This document shows positions 42,653 through 51,613 of a stretch of DNA of 64,000 nucleotides, one piece after another; the first letter of the stretch is position 1; the number at the start of each line of letters is the position of its first letter. The notes under the pieces were generated by a model, which did no database searches, was not told the DNA's origin, and saw only the letters and a list, made by a program, of their open reading frames with translations. Made by a program: the position numbers and the translations under genes. The stretch is taken from the NCBI RefSeq assembly GCF_000466165.1, contig NZ_KE951472.1:1-64000 (forward strand), read 5' to 3'. Origin of the DNA: Actinobaculum sp. oral taxon 183 str. F0552 (lineage in GTDB: Bacteria; Actinomycetota; Actinomycetes; Actinomycetales; Actinomycetaceae).

Positions 42653-44365
42653 ATGGTTGCATGGTCAGACATCACAAGCTGGACAGGGACCGGACTCGAC
42701 ACCGTATTGGACGATCTTATCGCCGAAAGGAAAGATGCCGTCGAATCTAGGGACAACATAGCGTCTATCGACGTAAGCACGGGATGGGAGGGCGCGGGTG
42801 CAACGGCCGCGCAAGAGAGACTGACTCAGCTCAAGGACGTATGCATAAAGCACTTGTGCCTTCTCGGTGACTTGATTACGGCTACGAGCACTGCGCAAAC
42901 CGGTATGGGCGATGTAGAGACATTAGTTCTTGAAGCTCAAACTATAGCTGACAACTACGGTTTTACCATATCTGATGATGGAACAGTAACTGATCCAAAT
43001 CCTGTTAAAATACAGTGGTATGAAAAGTTTAGTCATAGTTATGCTGATTTAAATATGAGCCATTTAAATTCGAACGATACAAAACAGCAAGAAAAAATTG
43101 ATAGAGAGACAAGACTTAAAGAATGTTCTGATGCTGTGACTAGTGCTTGTAATAAAGCAACAGAGGTAGATAATGACTATAAAACTTCTCTTGATAATGT
43201 CGCCAATGGACAAGCGACTGAAATAGAAGATTTCAATGATTCTACTCCCGGGCTTTCCAACCTCCCTCCTGAGAACGCCAGTACTGAGCAAGTGGCCGCA
43301 TGGTGGAATTCTCTTACATCGAGTGAAAAAGAAGAAATGGTTAATTCTTATCCCGATAGAATCGGAAATTTGGATGGTATAGATGCGGTAACTCGAAATG
43401 AAGCTAATCGAAAGCGTTTAAGTAACGATACTCAGTCATATAATGATAAAAAAATGGAATATGAACGTACCATTTCAGAATTGGAAAATATTCAAAAAGA
43501 TAGACTATTAACTGAAGATAGACCATTAACTGATTCAGAACAAGAAGAACTGCAATTTGCTAAACAATCATTAGAATCAATAAATTCAAAATTGACAGAG
43601 CTGGAAGCTATAAGTACTTCATTAAATAAATCAAGTGATACTCAATTACTGCTATATGACCCTGCAACTGGTGAAAATGGACATGAACTCACGCATGCAG
43701 CTATATCTATTGGTAACGTGGATACTGCCAATCATGTTGCAACGTATGTACCAGGAATGACTACTAATGTTACAGATAGTATGGAAAACATAACAAATGA
43801 TATGTTAAATATGAAAGATGACGCTGAAGCTGTAAATGCCGGTTCAGTGGCGACTATAGGGTGGATCGGATACGATTGCCCTCCTCATCCGCTTACTAAT
43901 AATGATTGGTCTGTTGTGGGTACGGGTGAAGCGGAAATGGGTGGACAGTCTCTGGCGAGATTCACGGAAGGCATTCAAGACTCGCGAAATGATGGTGATG
44001 TAGGAGTTTCATCAGTTCATCAATCGGTGATAGCCCATTCCTATGGTTCTACTACCGCTTCGTATGGAGTTGAACAGGTTCGACCGGGAGTTGTCGACGA
44101 TTTCTGCGTATTCGGTTCTCCGGGAGTGAAAGAAGGAGGATGGGACATGAACGTTCCGGAGGGTCATAATTATGCGTTGGGATTTTCTAACGATGGTGTT
44201 AGTGGCTCTTACCTTGGTCGAGATCCAGTTATGGACCCTGATTTCAAGGGACTTAACCCAAAAGACGCCGATACGACGAAAACTGGGCATTCTGGGTACT
44301 TGGTCAATGGGAGTCATGCCCAACACGAAATCGCGAAAGTAATCGTTGGAAAGGGCGGCGAATAA
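42653..44365 (+). CDS. Type VII-like effector with alpha/beta-hydrolase (DUF1023-like) C-terminus
   Basis: 570 residues. N-terminal 100 residues are WXG100-like (SDITSWTGTGLDTVLDDLIAERKDAVESRDN, then STGWEGAGATAAQERLTQLKD, where GWEGAG is the WxG-type turn). A long helical linker follows, AT-rich in DNA (about 42,950-43,850), with the conserved patch AAWWNSLTSSEKEEMVNSYPDRIGNLDGI found in DUF1023 hydrolases. The C-terminal alpha/beta hydrolase has the nucleophile elbow AHSYGST and the strand VATYVPGMTT. Likely exported lipase/esterase-type effector or surface enzyme. Downstream small protein may be its immunity partner. Confidence 0.82.
   Translation: MVAWSDITSWTGTGLDTVLDDLIAERKDAVESRDNIASIDVSTGWEGAGATAAQERLTQLKDVCIKHLCLLGDLITATSTAQTGMGDVETLVLEAQTIADNYGFTISDDGTVTDPNPVKIQWYEKFSHSYADLNMSHLNSNDTKQQEKIDRETRLKECSDAVTSACNKATEVDNDYKTSLDNVANGQATEIEDFNDSTPGLSNLPPENASTEQVAAWWNSLTSSEKEEMVNSYPDRIGNLDGIDAVTRNEANRKRLSNDTQSYNDKKMEYERTISELENIQKDRLLTEDRPLTDSEQEELQFAKQSLESINSKLTELEAISTSLNKSSDTQLLLYDPATGENGHELTHAAISIGNVDTANHVATYVPGMTTNVTDSMENITNDMLNMKDDAEAVNAGSVATIGWIGYDCPPHPLTNNDWSVVGTGEAEMGGQSLARFTEGIQDSRNDGDVGVSSVHQSVIAHSYGSTTASYGVEQVRPGVVDDFCVFGSPGVKEGGWDMNVPEGHNYALGFSNDGVSGSYLGRDPVMDPDFKGLNPKDADTTKTGHSGYLVNGSHAQHEIAKVIVGKGGE
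42950..43850. other. AT-rich island inside the effector gene
   Basis: The linker-coding part is markedly AT-rich compared with both ends of the gene and with the neighbours. This suggests a horizontally acquired or rapidly changing segment. Confidence 0.75.
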
Positions 44366-44367
44366 TG

Positions 44368-44393
44368 ATATTGTCTCATGTTTATGACAATAT
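44368..44393 (+). terminator. AT-rich hairpin after the effector gene
   Basis: Arms ATATTGTC (44368-44375) and GACAATAT (44386-44393) begin 2 bp after the effector stop, followed by TTAATC and a T-rich run, so it is a plausible intrinsic terminator. Confidence 0.5.
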
Positions 44394-44467
44394 TTAATCA
44401 TATTATTTATATATTTTTAATTAATAAAAATATTAGACACTTATTTGTAATATATAAGGTTGTTTGA

Positions 44468-44959
44468 ATGTATGAATATAATAATAATTTAAGATTTTGG
44501 GATGGGTGTATGCCGTTCGCCCAGCGTGTGAGTATTGCGGCTGCCCAACGCCAGCTCGTCGATGCCCTCGCCCGTGCCCGTGACCGAATCGATGAAGAGT
44601 TCGGCCCTCGAACGTGGAAGTGGCTGGATGAGCCCGCGACGAGTTTCGCCCGATGCCAGGACGGGCACGACCAGGGCTGGGAGGACAGCAGCCGCCAAGG
44701 GATGACCACGGGAATGTCCATCGCCTTCTTCCCCCGTCTGCTGGAGATCGCCGCCGAAGAAGTGGCTCCTCACGGATTCACACGCATAGTCGATGTGTCA
44801 GACGAGGACCGCTGGGTGAACATCTTCAATGTGGAAGACGGCGGCTATGTCGGCGTCGTCCATACCCGCGACACGCTTGCATTCAGTATGAGGTATGCGA
44901 CGGGCTGCCGCCCAGAGACGTCGGCTGGGGCCGTCCAGCGCGGAAGGCACGCCATGTGA
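44468..44959 (+). CDS. LppA-like protein lacking a signal peptide, possible effector partner
   Basis: 163 residues from an ATG at 44468. The main part (AAQRQLVDALARARDRIDEEFGP...WIFNVEDGGYVGVVHTRDTLAFSMRYATGCRP) resembles LppA-type actinobacterial lipoproteins, whose mature domains end in an ATGCRP-like motif. No lipobox is present. The first 14 codons are AT-rich (YEYNNNLRFWDG) and the sequence turns GC-rich at about 44,505. I infer that the normal 5' part was replaced, by recombination, with the AT-rich tail of the effector cassette. An immunity role is possible because of position. Confidence 0.55.
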   Translation: MYEYNNNLRFWDGCMPFAQRVSIAAAQRQLVDALARARDRIDEEFGPRTWKWLDEPATSFARCQDGHDQGWEDSSRQGMTTGMSIAFFPRLLEIAAEEVAPHGFTRIVDVSDEDRWVNIFNVEDGGYVGVVHTRDTLAFSMRYATGCRPETSAGAVQRGRHAM

Positions 44960-45484
44960 GCCGGATGCGATTGTCTCCGCATGCTCTTGTCTCTGTATGC
45001 CTTTGCCTCGGTGAGCCATTTGGCGGGATCGTAGGGCAGGCGGTCAGCTTTTACCGGTGAAACCTAGGATGGAGCTTGTATTTCACGGTGAACCTCCCGG
45101 TGAAACCTCGATGAACCGAGGTTTCACCGGGACGGTAAGAATGGCAATGGCACAAGCCCGCCTCAGTCGGCCTCGGGCGTCGAGGATTTCGGCTACGGGT
45201 TGCGAGGCGATCCCGCCTCCCGGAAGGCGCGCATTCGGGAGGCACCTTCCGGTAGATCGGCCGATGTCCGCCTTGCAGTAGAGGCGGTACCCGCCCCCGG
45301 AAGGCGCTTTCGGCGGCACGAGGCAGATCTTGTCCCGGGAGTGAAGCGCGCGCACGCTTCACCGCGACGAGCCCGGTGACCATCCCGGCGGTTCTCTCCA
45401 TGGGCCTGTCGTCCCTCATGCGTCCAGACTCCGCCCTGGCGTCGCATGAGGGTCAATAGCGTGAGGGGGGTCAGGGCTCGAGGG
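44960..45484. other. 525-bp region without a convincing gene
   Basis: It contains the first cluster of CCGGTGAAAC repeats (45054-45132) with a 16-bp hairpin, and GC-rich DNA in which no frame looks coding. Remnant of a decayed gene cannot be excluded. Confidence 0.5.
45054..45132. repeat. Cluster A of the CCGGTGAAAC repeat, with a 16-bp hairpin
   Basis: Half-sites at 45054-45063, 45081-45092 (variant) and 45097-45110, and the reverse form at 45117-45130. The last two form a hairpin with arms 45095-45110 and 45117-45132 and a 6-base loop. The same half-site recurs at 47.24 kb (cluster B). Confidence 0.8.
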
Positions 45485-45871
45485 TCAATACCGTTGGTAT
45501 TGGCTGGGGAGGAAGGCGTCGGCCAGGGCGTTCACCAGCCCGACGAGCAGTCCGCCCACCACGGCGGTCAGGAACGAGTCGATCGAGATGCCGATCGACA
45601 GGTGCTCGGTTATCCGAGACGTCAGCAGGAGCATCGCCGCGTTGACGACGATGAAGAACAAACCGAGCGTGAGGATGTAGAGGGGAATCGAAAACAGGAC
45701 GAAGATCGGACGGACCAGGAAATTGACGAGGCCGAGGATGCCGCCGGCGATGAGATAGTAGAGGACCACTCTCTCGGCGGGGGCCGTTCCGGTCAGGGTG
45801 ATCCCCGGAATGTAGAGGACGCAGAGCCACAGGCCGAGGGCGTTGACTGCTGAGCGAACGAGAAACTTCAT
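45485..45871 (-). CDS. YvlD-type / phage-holin superfamily IV membrane protein
   Basis: 128 residues with about four membrane helices (roughly 7-24, 36-60, 62-83 and 95-115). The motif PGITLTG...GGILGLVNFLVRPIFVLFSIPLYILTLGLFFIVVNAAMLLL is the signature of the YvlD family, a common membrane protein of unknown function in actinobacteria and firmicutes. A lytic holin role is not implied. It is separated from hisC by a divergent gap of 187 bp. Confidence 0.88.
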   Translation of the reverse strand: MKFLVRSAVNALGLWLCVLYIPGITLTGTAPAERVVLYYLIAGGILGLVNFLVRPIFVLFSIPLYILTLGLFFIVVNAAMLLLTSRITEHLSIGISIDSFLTAVVGGLLVGLVNALADAFLPSQYQRY

Positions 45872-46046
45872 GCGCCCAGCCTATCGGCGCAGCCATGGGA
45901 TCGCTTGGACATGCCAGATCGGCGAACCCGATTCGAAGCCGCCGGCCGATCGCAGCGATCCGTTCCCACGACCGCCCGCCTACGTGACCGCCCATCTGCG
46001 TGACCGCCCGCTTAGACCGAGCCTTTGCCGACCCCGACCGGCGGGG

Positions 46047-46052
46047 CATACT
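46047..46052 (+). promoter_or_regulatory. Probable -10 element (CATACT) of the aminotransferase gene, leaderless
   Basis: CATACT, six bases (GGGAAC), then ATG at 46059. No ribosome site between. TTGCCG upstream is a possible -35 at about 16 bp. Confidence 0.5.
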
Positions 46053-46058
46053 GGGAAC

Positions 46059-47117
46059 ATGAGTGAGCAGCACTGGTTCCGCCGCGAAGTCCTCTCCCTG
46101 CCGGCCTACGTTCCCGGAAAGGAGGGGATGGGGCCCGACGTCGTCAAACTCGCGTCGAACGAGACCCCATTTTCGGCCCTTCCCGCGGTGCAGGCCGTCG
46201 TCGCGGCCGAGGCCGGTTCGCTCAACAGGTATCCCGACATGTTCGCCACGGGTCTCATCTCCGACATCGCGCGATTCCACGAGTGGGCCGACGACGGCAT
46301 CGTGGTCGGCAACGGTTCGACCTCGCTCATCGAGCAGTTCCTCAGAGCCGTCGTCACGCCGGGCGGAGAGGTGGTTCTGCCGTGGCGTTCCTTCGAGGCC
46401 TATCCGATCGCGATTCAAGCCGCCGGAGGGCGGCAGGTCCCGGCTCCTCTGCGCTCGGGCGCGCACGACCTGGAGGGCATGCTCGGGGCCATCACATCCG
46501 ACACCCGCGCCGTGCTCCTGTGCAGCCCGAACAACCCGACCGGCGTGGCCCTCGCCCACACCGAGCTGTCCGAATTCCTCGCGCAGGTGCCCGAACGGGT
46601 TCCCGTCCTCCTCGACGAGGCGTACATCGACTTCGTGACCATGGACGACGCCGTCCGGTCCCGCGATCTTCTGCTCGAACATCCGAATCTCATCGTTCTG
46701 CGGACCTTCTCCAAAGCTTATGGGCTGGCCGGGCTACGTTGCGGCTACGCCCTGACGTCACCGACAATGGCCGCGGGGCTTCGGGCAGTCGCCACGCCCT
46801 TCGGCGTCAACGCCCTCGCACAGGCCGCCGCCCGCGCCGCGCTGTCGTCGCAGTCCGAGGTCCGTTCGCGGTGCGCCGTCGTCGTCTCGGAACGCGAGAA
46901 GTTCAAGGCGGCCCTCTCCGCCCACGGTCTCCAGATCCCGGATTCCCAGTCGAACTTCGTGTGGCTGCCGGGATTCGGGGAGAGGCTCGAAACGGCCTGC
47001 CTCGCCGAGGGCGTGACCGTGCGGCGCTTCGGCGAGGAGGGCGTGCGCATTTCGGTCGCCGAACCCGAGGGGGCTCTGCGAGTACTGCGCGCCGTCGCGT
47101 CGGTCCTTCACCGATAG
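46059..47117 (+). CDS. hisC: Histidinol-phosphate/aromatic aminotransferase (HisC/Pat-like)
   Basis: 352 residues. Fold type I PLP enzyme: phosphate-binding GNGSTSLIEQF, CSPNNPTG near 160, LLDEAYIDF with the Asp that pairs with the pyridine N, Schiff-base Lys219 in TFSKAYGLAG, and the carboxylate-binding Arg in GVRISVAEP. It has 352 residues, the length of this family. It stands apart from other histidine genes; an isolated HisC homologue in actinobacteria is often a phenylalanine/aromatic aminotransferase, so the substrate is uncertain. The ATG at 46059 has a -10 at the leaderless distance; longer frames upstream overlap the opposite promoter. Confidence 0.9.
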   Translation: MSEQHWFRREVLSLPAYVPGKEGMGPDVVKLASNETPFSALPAVQAVVAAEAGSLNRYPDMFATGLISDIARFHEWADDGIVVGNGSTSLIEQFLRAVVTPGGEVVLPWRSFEAYPIAIQAAGGRQVPAPLRSGAHDLEGMLGAITSDTRAVLLCSPNNPTGVALAHTELSEFLAQVPERVPVLLDEAYIDFVTMDDAVRSRDLLLEHPNLIVLRTFSKAYGLAGLRCGYALTSPTMAAGLRAVATPFGVNALAQAAARAALSSQSEVRSRCAVVVSEREKFKAALSAHGLQIPDSQSNFVWLPGFGERLETACLAEGVTVRRFGEEGVRISVAEPEGALRVLRAVASVLHR

Positions 47118-47459
47118 CCGCCTGTTCGCTGAACGCTTGGCCGTTTGGCTGCCGGGCGAGGCCTTGGGTCGTTGGGTGAAGCCTTGGCCGTTGGGCGATG
47201 TGTTTTTCAAAGATCCCGGCGTTGGGGGACTGCCGCTAACCCGGTGAAACCTCGGTTTGAAGCGTGTTTCACCGGCGAATCACCCGGTGACATGTGGTTT
47301 CATGTGAGTTTCACCGGGGCAGGCAGGGACGGGGAGATGTATCAGGTGTGCGGCCTCTGTGCCGGAGGAGTAGTGGCGCGAGATGTGCGGTGAGAGGTGT
47401 GACCGGAGGAGTGATTGCGCGAGAGATGCGGCCGGAGGGCTGCTGAGAGGCGCGACGAA
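47118..47459. other. 342-bp intergenic region between the aminotransferase and YwiC-like genes
   Basis: Convergent gene ends. It holds cluster B of the CCGGTGAAAC repeat. No gene seen; the remaining 140 bp contain simple GC-rich sequence. Confidence 0.6.
47241..47317. repeat. Cluster B of the CCGGTGAAAC repeat
   Basis: CCGGTGAAAC at 47241-47250, the reverse GTTTCACCGG at 47266-47275, CCGGTGACAT at 47284-47293 (variant) and GTTTCACCGG at 47308-47317. The order alternates forward and reverse, so the region can fold into two adjacent hairpins. Related to cluster A, 2.1 kb to the left. Confidence 0.8.
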
Positions 47460-48449
47460 TCAGAACAGGGTGACGATGAAGGCGATGGACGTGAGGATTT
47501 CGCCTACGCCGATCGCACGGACGGGCAGGGGCGTGCGGATCCTGCCGTACAGCGGCACCGCGACCGCTCGAGCGGCCATGAGCGTCCAGACGACGGTGTG
47601 CCACCACCCGATCGCGTCATGCATGGCGAGCGCGATGACTGCGGCAGTCCATACGGTATGCCAGGCGATGGAAGCGAAGAGGTAGGGATTGGAACCGCGT
47701 TCGCGGATGTTGGTTTTGACGTAGAAGACTGTGCCCGCGAAGTATCCGAAGAAAAGCGCGGCCAGAGCCCAGACGTGCCCCGTGGCGCTCAGTCCGGCCG
47801 CGCCGTCGGTGGAGACGTCGTACATGACGGGAACCATGAGGCTGGCTGCGGCCACCGTGTCCAGGCCCGAGGCGAGCGAGCGTTCTTCGCGCTTCCATGC
47901 CGCCAGTGCTGCCACCGCCACGAGCGGGGCGAAGAGCAGCGCCCAGCGCCACAGGAAGGGCGTGCAGACGAGCGAGATGAGCCCTAGCCCCAGGACCACC
48001 GCGCCGTAGGCTTTGACCGGTGCCGCGTAGCGGGCTTTGCAGTGGGAACGCAACCATACCGTTGCGCAGTAGAAGAAGAAGTAACCGATGAACCAGAGCG
48101 CGTACAGCGGAATGTGGGCCCAACGAAGGCCGCCTTCGACGACTCCGACGATCGGCGGCACGACGACCATCGCCCACCCGCCGTGGTACTGGGGGATCCA
48201 CATGCGGATCGTCCGCCGACGCCGGGCCTTCGCCTTCGCTCGAGCCCTGGCCTCAGCAGAAGGGCCCGCGTTGGCCGCGGACGGGCTCCCTTTGGCCACG
48301 GATGTGTCCTTTTTGGCCGCTGCGGACGAGCCGCCTTCGGTGCCTCCAGTTGCGGGCGGGCGTCTGAAGACCGCCCGCCGGGTGGGGCTCCGCTCTCCGC
48401 TGTGCTCCCTCCGTTCGCCGGGCCGAGGCCGGGTGCCGTCAGTGCTCAT
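47460..48449 (-). CDS. YwiC-like membrane protein
   Basis: 329 residues from the ATG at 48449; a TTG 18 bp upstream is possible. A basic, Ala-rich N-terminus (about 90 residues, ARARAKAKARRRR) precedes the YwiC domain: WIPQYHGGWAMVVVPPIVGV is the family opening, followed by about ten membrane helices. Function unknown; family members occur in many actinobacteria and bacilli. The gene is in the same direction as the secreted-domain gene to the right and is followed by repeat cluster B. Confidence 0.85.
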   Translation of the reverse strand: MSTDGTRPRPGERREHSGERSPTRRAVFRRPPATGGTEGGSSAAAKKDTSVAKGSPSAANAGPSAEARARAKAKARRRRTIRMWIPQYHGGWAMVVVPPIVGVVEGGLRWAHIPLYALWFIGYFFFYCATVWLRSHCKARYAAPVKAYGAVVLGLGLISLVCTPFLWRWALLFAPLVAVAALAAWKREERSLASGLDTVAAASLMVPVMYDVSTDGAAGLSATGHVWALAALFFGYFAGTVFYVKTNIRERGSNPYLFASIAWHTVWTAAVIALAMHDAIGWWHTVVWTLMAARAVAVPLYGRIRTPLPVRAIGVGEILTSIAFIVTLF

Positions 48450-48483
48450 GTCCGCGATCTTAACCAAGCCTCAAGGGAAAAGT

Positions 48484-48520
48484 CAGGGTGTGCGCACCGC
48501 CATATGGTGCGCACACCCTG
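48484..48520 (-). terminator. 15-bp perfect hairpin after the membrane-anchored gene
   Basis: Arms 48484-48498 and 48506-48520 are perfect, loop of 7. It starts 24 bp past the stop at 48545, and TTTT follows on the transcribed strand. Confidence 0.7.
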
Positions 48521-48544
48521 TTGCATCCCTGTTCTACGGCCGCC

Positions 48545-49408
48545 CTAGAACCGGCGTTCGGCGGCGCGCTTGATCTGGAAGCCCTTGCCGGTCAGCTCGC
48601 TCGTGCACGTCACGCCCTCGGTCTGTTCGATGGAGCACCACACTCCGTTGTGCGAAACCGTGGTTCCGTAGTTGGCCGTCACGGAGCTGTTGTACGACGA
48701 GTTGCAGTCTGCGGTGATGTCGCCGGACAGCCCCAGCGTGTACGTGGCCGTCTTCCCCTCACAGCCTTGGGGAGAGGGATAGTCGTAGGCGTAGATGGAG
48801 CAGGCGACTCTATCCTGTCCGAACTTGCAGCGGATGTTGTCGGTCGGGGTTTTGAACTCTGTGATGTCGCGGGCGTCTTCGGGGGCACGGCTCTTCAAAT
48901 ACCACCACGAGTGGGAATTCGCCAGGTCCGCCAGGTTCGACGGTCCTTTGGCCGTGGCCTTGGCCAGCGAGAGGGTGTATTCGGCACCGCATTCCTTCGA
49001 CAGCTTGGACATGGAGTCCGAGATCGTCTTCTTCTCCGAATTGTAGGAGTTCTCGTTGATGGCAGCCTTGGCGAAGGTGATGATCGTCGAAGCGTCGTCC
49101 TCGACCTTCGAGCACGAAGGCTTCTCGGCCAGCTTCTTGACGGCATCCCGAGCCTCCTGGAGATCCCCGCCCTTCGTGGTCTCCTCGCTCTTCGTGGTCT
49201 CCTTGGAGGATGTGCGCGTTTCGTTGCCGGCGGCGCTCTGGCCCACATTCATGACCTTGATGAAGAAGATCGCCATGACGGTGATGGCCAGGACAGCCGA
49301 GGCGAATACAAGGAAATACAATGGCTTGCGAGAAGCCGCGGGAGGCTGGTTCGACTGATCCTGCCGAAAGCCCTGGTCGATCCACGTCCCATTAGGTGTG
49401 GAGCTCAC
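48545..49408 (-). CDS. Membrane-anchored protein with Cys-rich outer domain
   Basis: 287 residues, GTG start at 49408 (AAGGAA upstream). One membrane helix at about residues 29-51 (PLYFLVFASAVLAITVMAIFFIK), then an outside domain of some 235 residues: Ser/Thr/Lys-rich stalk, a helical part (DAVKKLAEKPSCSKVEDDASTIITFAKAAINE), and a C-terminal part with paired Cys (FGQDRVACSIYAY, PQGCEGKT, DCNSSYNSS, WCSIEQTEGVTCTSELTGKGFQIKR). Disulphides are likely. I do not recognise the family, although its C-terminal CSI...CxSE-GKGF pattern is recurrent in actinobacterial secreted proteins. Confidence 0.7.
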   Translation of the reverse strand: MSSTPNGTWIDQGFRQDQSNQPPAASRKPLYFLVFASAVLAITVMAIFFIKVMNVGQSAAGNETRTSSKETTKSEETTKGGDLQEARDAVKKLAEKPSCSKVEDDASTIITFAKAAINENSYNSEKKTISDSMSKLSKECGAEYTLSLAKATAKGPSNLADLANSHSWWYLKSRAPEDARDITEFKTPTDNIRCKFGQDRVACSIYAYDYPSPQGCEGKTATYTLGLSGDITADCNSSYNSSVTANYGTTVSHNGVWCSIEQTEGVTCTSELTGKGFQIKRAAERRF

Positions 49409-49718
49409 AAGCGATCACCATTCCTTTCCGAGTGAATGCGACCGTCGAGGGCGCATCCAGGTTCAAACTAGTCTACCGCTTCCGGTGCGGGCTAGCCGCT
49501 GTGGCATATGAGCGGAGGCCGCATCCCGCGCGGTTCATTCGCTCAGGCTTCCGGGACGCTCGAACCTCGGTGTGCGTGGGCGGTACGCGGGCCTCGGGCG
49601 GCCGGGCCGTCTCATGGTCTGGGGCCAATTCTCCATTTTCGAAGCGGCACGGATAGTCTGAGGGCGACTACAGTGTCAATGTGCATCGGACGCAGATGCC
49701 GGAAGGCGAAGGGACAGT
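49409..49718. other. 310-bp divergent promoter region
   Basis: Between the outward-reading anchored-protein gene and the MoxR operon. No gene seen. A TACAGT at 49669-49674 is a possible -10 for the MoxR operon. Confidence 0.4.
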
Positions 49719-50723
49719 ATGACAACCGGAATGGCATCGGGCAACATCGCCGCCGAAGACATGGAGCGCTCCAACCAACTTCTGGAACGCATCCACACGA
49801 TTTTCGAGAGCCGGGTCGTGGGCCAGGAGGCCTTGTACACGGCGCTGGTGGCCTCGCTGCTGGCGCGCGGGCACGTGCTCCTCGAATCCGTTCCCGGACT
49901 GGCGAAGACCACGGCTGCGACGACGATCGCCTCGGCCACGTCGGGTTCGTTCTCCCGCATCCAGTGCACGCCGGACCTCATGCCCAACGACATCGTGGGC
50001 ACGCAGATCTACTCCTACGAGACCGGGAAGTTCACTACGCAGCTGGGACCGGTGCACGCCAACGTCGTTCTGCTCGACGAAATCAACAGGTCGTCCGCCA
50101 AGACCCAGTCGGCGATGCTCGAGGCGATGCAGGAGCGGCAGACGTCCATCGGCGGGACGATCTACAAACTCCCCAATCCCTTCACGGTGATGGCGACTCA
50201 GAATCCGATCGAGGAGGAGGGAACCTACGTCCTCCCCGAGGCTCAGATGGACCGCTTCCTCATGAAGGAGATCCTGACCTACCCCCGGCCGGCCGACGAG
50301 GTGACCATCCTCAAGAAGACGGCTGAGGGGACGTTCGACGAGCGCGACGACGCGGACCCCGTCTCCACCGACGACATTCTCTTCCTCCAGGAGACGGTCC
50401 GACGGGTGTACGTCGACGACGCGATAAAGAACTATATCGTCGCGATCATCAACACGACTCGCGGAGGCGGGCCGCGCCCCATCCCGGGCTTCCTCTCCAA
50501 CGTGCGCGTGGGGTCGTCTCCGCGCGGGGGCCTCGCGCTCATGCAGGTCGGGCAGGCCCTCGCCTTGCAGGCCGGGCGCAACTACGTGATTCCCGACGAC
50601 GTCAAGAGGCTCAGCTACCCCGTGCTCCGGCACAGGCTGGGGCGGACCTTCGACGCTCTGGCGAACAATGTGACGCCCGAGTCGCTCATCGACGCCGTTT
50701 TCGAGGCGGTGCCCGCCCCATGA
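49719..50723 (+). CDS. MoxR-type AAA+ ATPase
   Basis: 334 residues. Walker A in LLESVPGLAKTTAATTIA (residues 55-72), Walker B in NVVLLDEINRSSAKTQSAMLEAMQE (about 114-138) and sensor region TVMATQNPIEEEGTYVLPEAQMDRF are the MoxR signatures. MoxR proteins act with VWA-domain proteins, probably as chaperones that load or activate them. First gene of a six-gene operon in which each gene overlaps or abuts the next; GGAAGG-type ribosome site before the ATG. Confidence 0.93.
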   Translation: MTTGMASGNIAAEDMERSNQLLERIHTIFESRVVGQEALYTALVASLLARGHVLLESVPGLAKTTAATTIASATSGSFSRIQCTPDLMPNDIVGTQIYSYETGKFTTQLGPVHANVVLLDEINRSSAKTQSAMLEAMQERQTSIGGTIYKLPNPFTVMATQNPIEEEGTYVLPEAQMDRFLMKEILTYPRPADEVTILKKTAEGTFDERDDADPVSTDDILFLQETVRRVYVDDAIKNYIVAIINTTRGGGPRPIPGFLSNVRVGSSPRGGLALMQVGQALALQAGRNYVIPDDVKRLSYPVLRHRLGRTFDALANNVTPESLIDAVFEAVPAP

Positions 50724-51613
50724 GCCGCAGCGCCGCCGGCCAGCGCCTGGCCCTCGTCCGCGCGCGCCTGTCACTGCCGACGGTCAGGAAGGCCGCGGGG
50801 CTCTTCGAGGGCGCGCACACGTCGATCCTCACCGGGAAAGGCCACGACTTCGAGGACCTCGCAGAGTATTCGCCCGGCGACGAGGTCCGCGACATCGACT
50901 GGAAGGTGTCCGCTCGCGCGGGGCGGCCGATCATCCGCCGATTCGAGCGCGACACGGACGTGTTCACGCAGCTCGTGGTCGACACCGGCATCGAAATGCA
51001 GGCTGCCGCCCCCTCCGGCGAGATCAAGAGCGATCTCGCGCTCGTATGCGCCGAGACCCTCGCCTACCTGGGCGCCCAGCGCGGCGATCGCCTGGGGATC
51101 GTGTTCGGCAACTCGGCCGGAGTCGAGCGCTTCCCCGCACGGCACGGGCTGAGCCATCTCGACTTCATCCTCGACCGCGCCGAGCACGCCCTCGCCGGCG
51201 CCGAGGCGCCGGCCGACGTGTCCGCCGTCATCGAGTTCTTCCTGCACACCCGCCGGGAGAGGTCGCTCGTCCTGCTCGTGACCGACCAGCTGTGGCCGGG
51301 CCCGGCAGACGAGAGGCTGCTGCGGCGGATCCGGGAGCGGCACGAGCTCCTGGTCGTCAGGATCGCCGACATGCCTCCGACGGAGAAGGGGGTCGAGGCG
51401 ATGGCGGAGATCTCCGGGAACGTGTTCCTTCCCGAGTACGTCCGCGACGACGAGGTCCTGCGCAAGGAGATCGAGCACCGGCGTCGGGAGCGCGAGGAGG
51501 CCGCCTCCGCCCTGCTGGCCCGGTACAAGGTGCTCAACGCCCCGGTGGCGTCCAGTGCGGACGTCCTGCCAGTCATCGTCCGCCTTCTCAGGGGGCAGCA
51601 CCGTGAACAGTAG
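50720..51613 (+). CDS. DUF58 family protein
   Basis: 297 residues, overlapping the MoxR stop by 4 bp. DUF58 motif GHDFEDLAEYSPGDEVRDIDWKVSARAGRPIIRRFERDTD (about residues 39-78), followed by a VWA-like beta/alpha domain (QLVVDTGIEMQ, RSLVLLVTDQLWPG, HELLVVRIADMP). No membrane segment at the N-terminus, unlike many DUF58 proteins. Usual partner of MoxR in Bat-type operons; molecular role not established. The end overlaps the next start by 11 bp. Confidence 0.9.
   Translation: MSRSAAGQRLALVRARLSLPTVRKAAGLFEGAHTSILTGKGHDFEDLAEYSPGDEVRDIDWKVSARAGRPIIRRFERDTDVFTQLVVDTGIEMQAAAPSGEIKSDLALVCAETLAYLGAQRGDRLGIVFGNSAGVERFPARHGLSHLDFILDRAEHALAGAEAPADVSAVIEFFLHTRRERSLVLLVTDQLWPGPADERLLRRIRERHELLVVRIADMPPTEKGVEAMAEISGNVFLPEYVRDDEVLRKEIEHRRREREEAASALLARYKVLNAPVASSADVLPVIVRLLRGQHREQ

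Noticed and set aside
45051-45419. Minus-strand frame in the gap after the LppA-like gene
   Set aside because: The frame runs through the repeat cluster, is Arg/Pro-rich and shows no recognisable domain.
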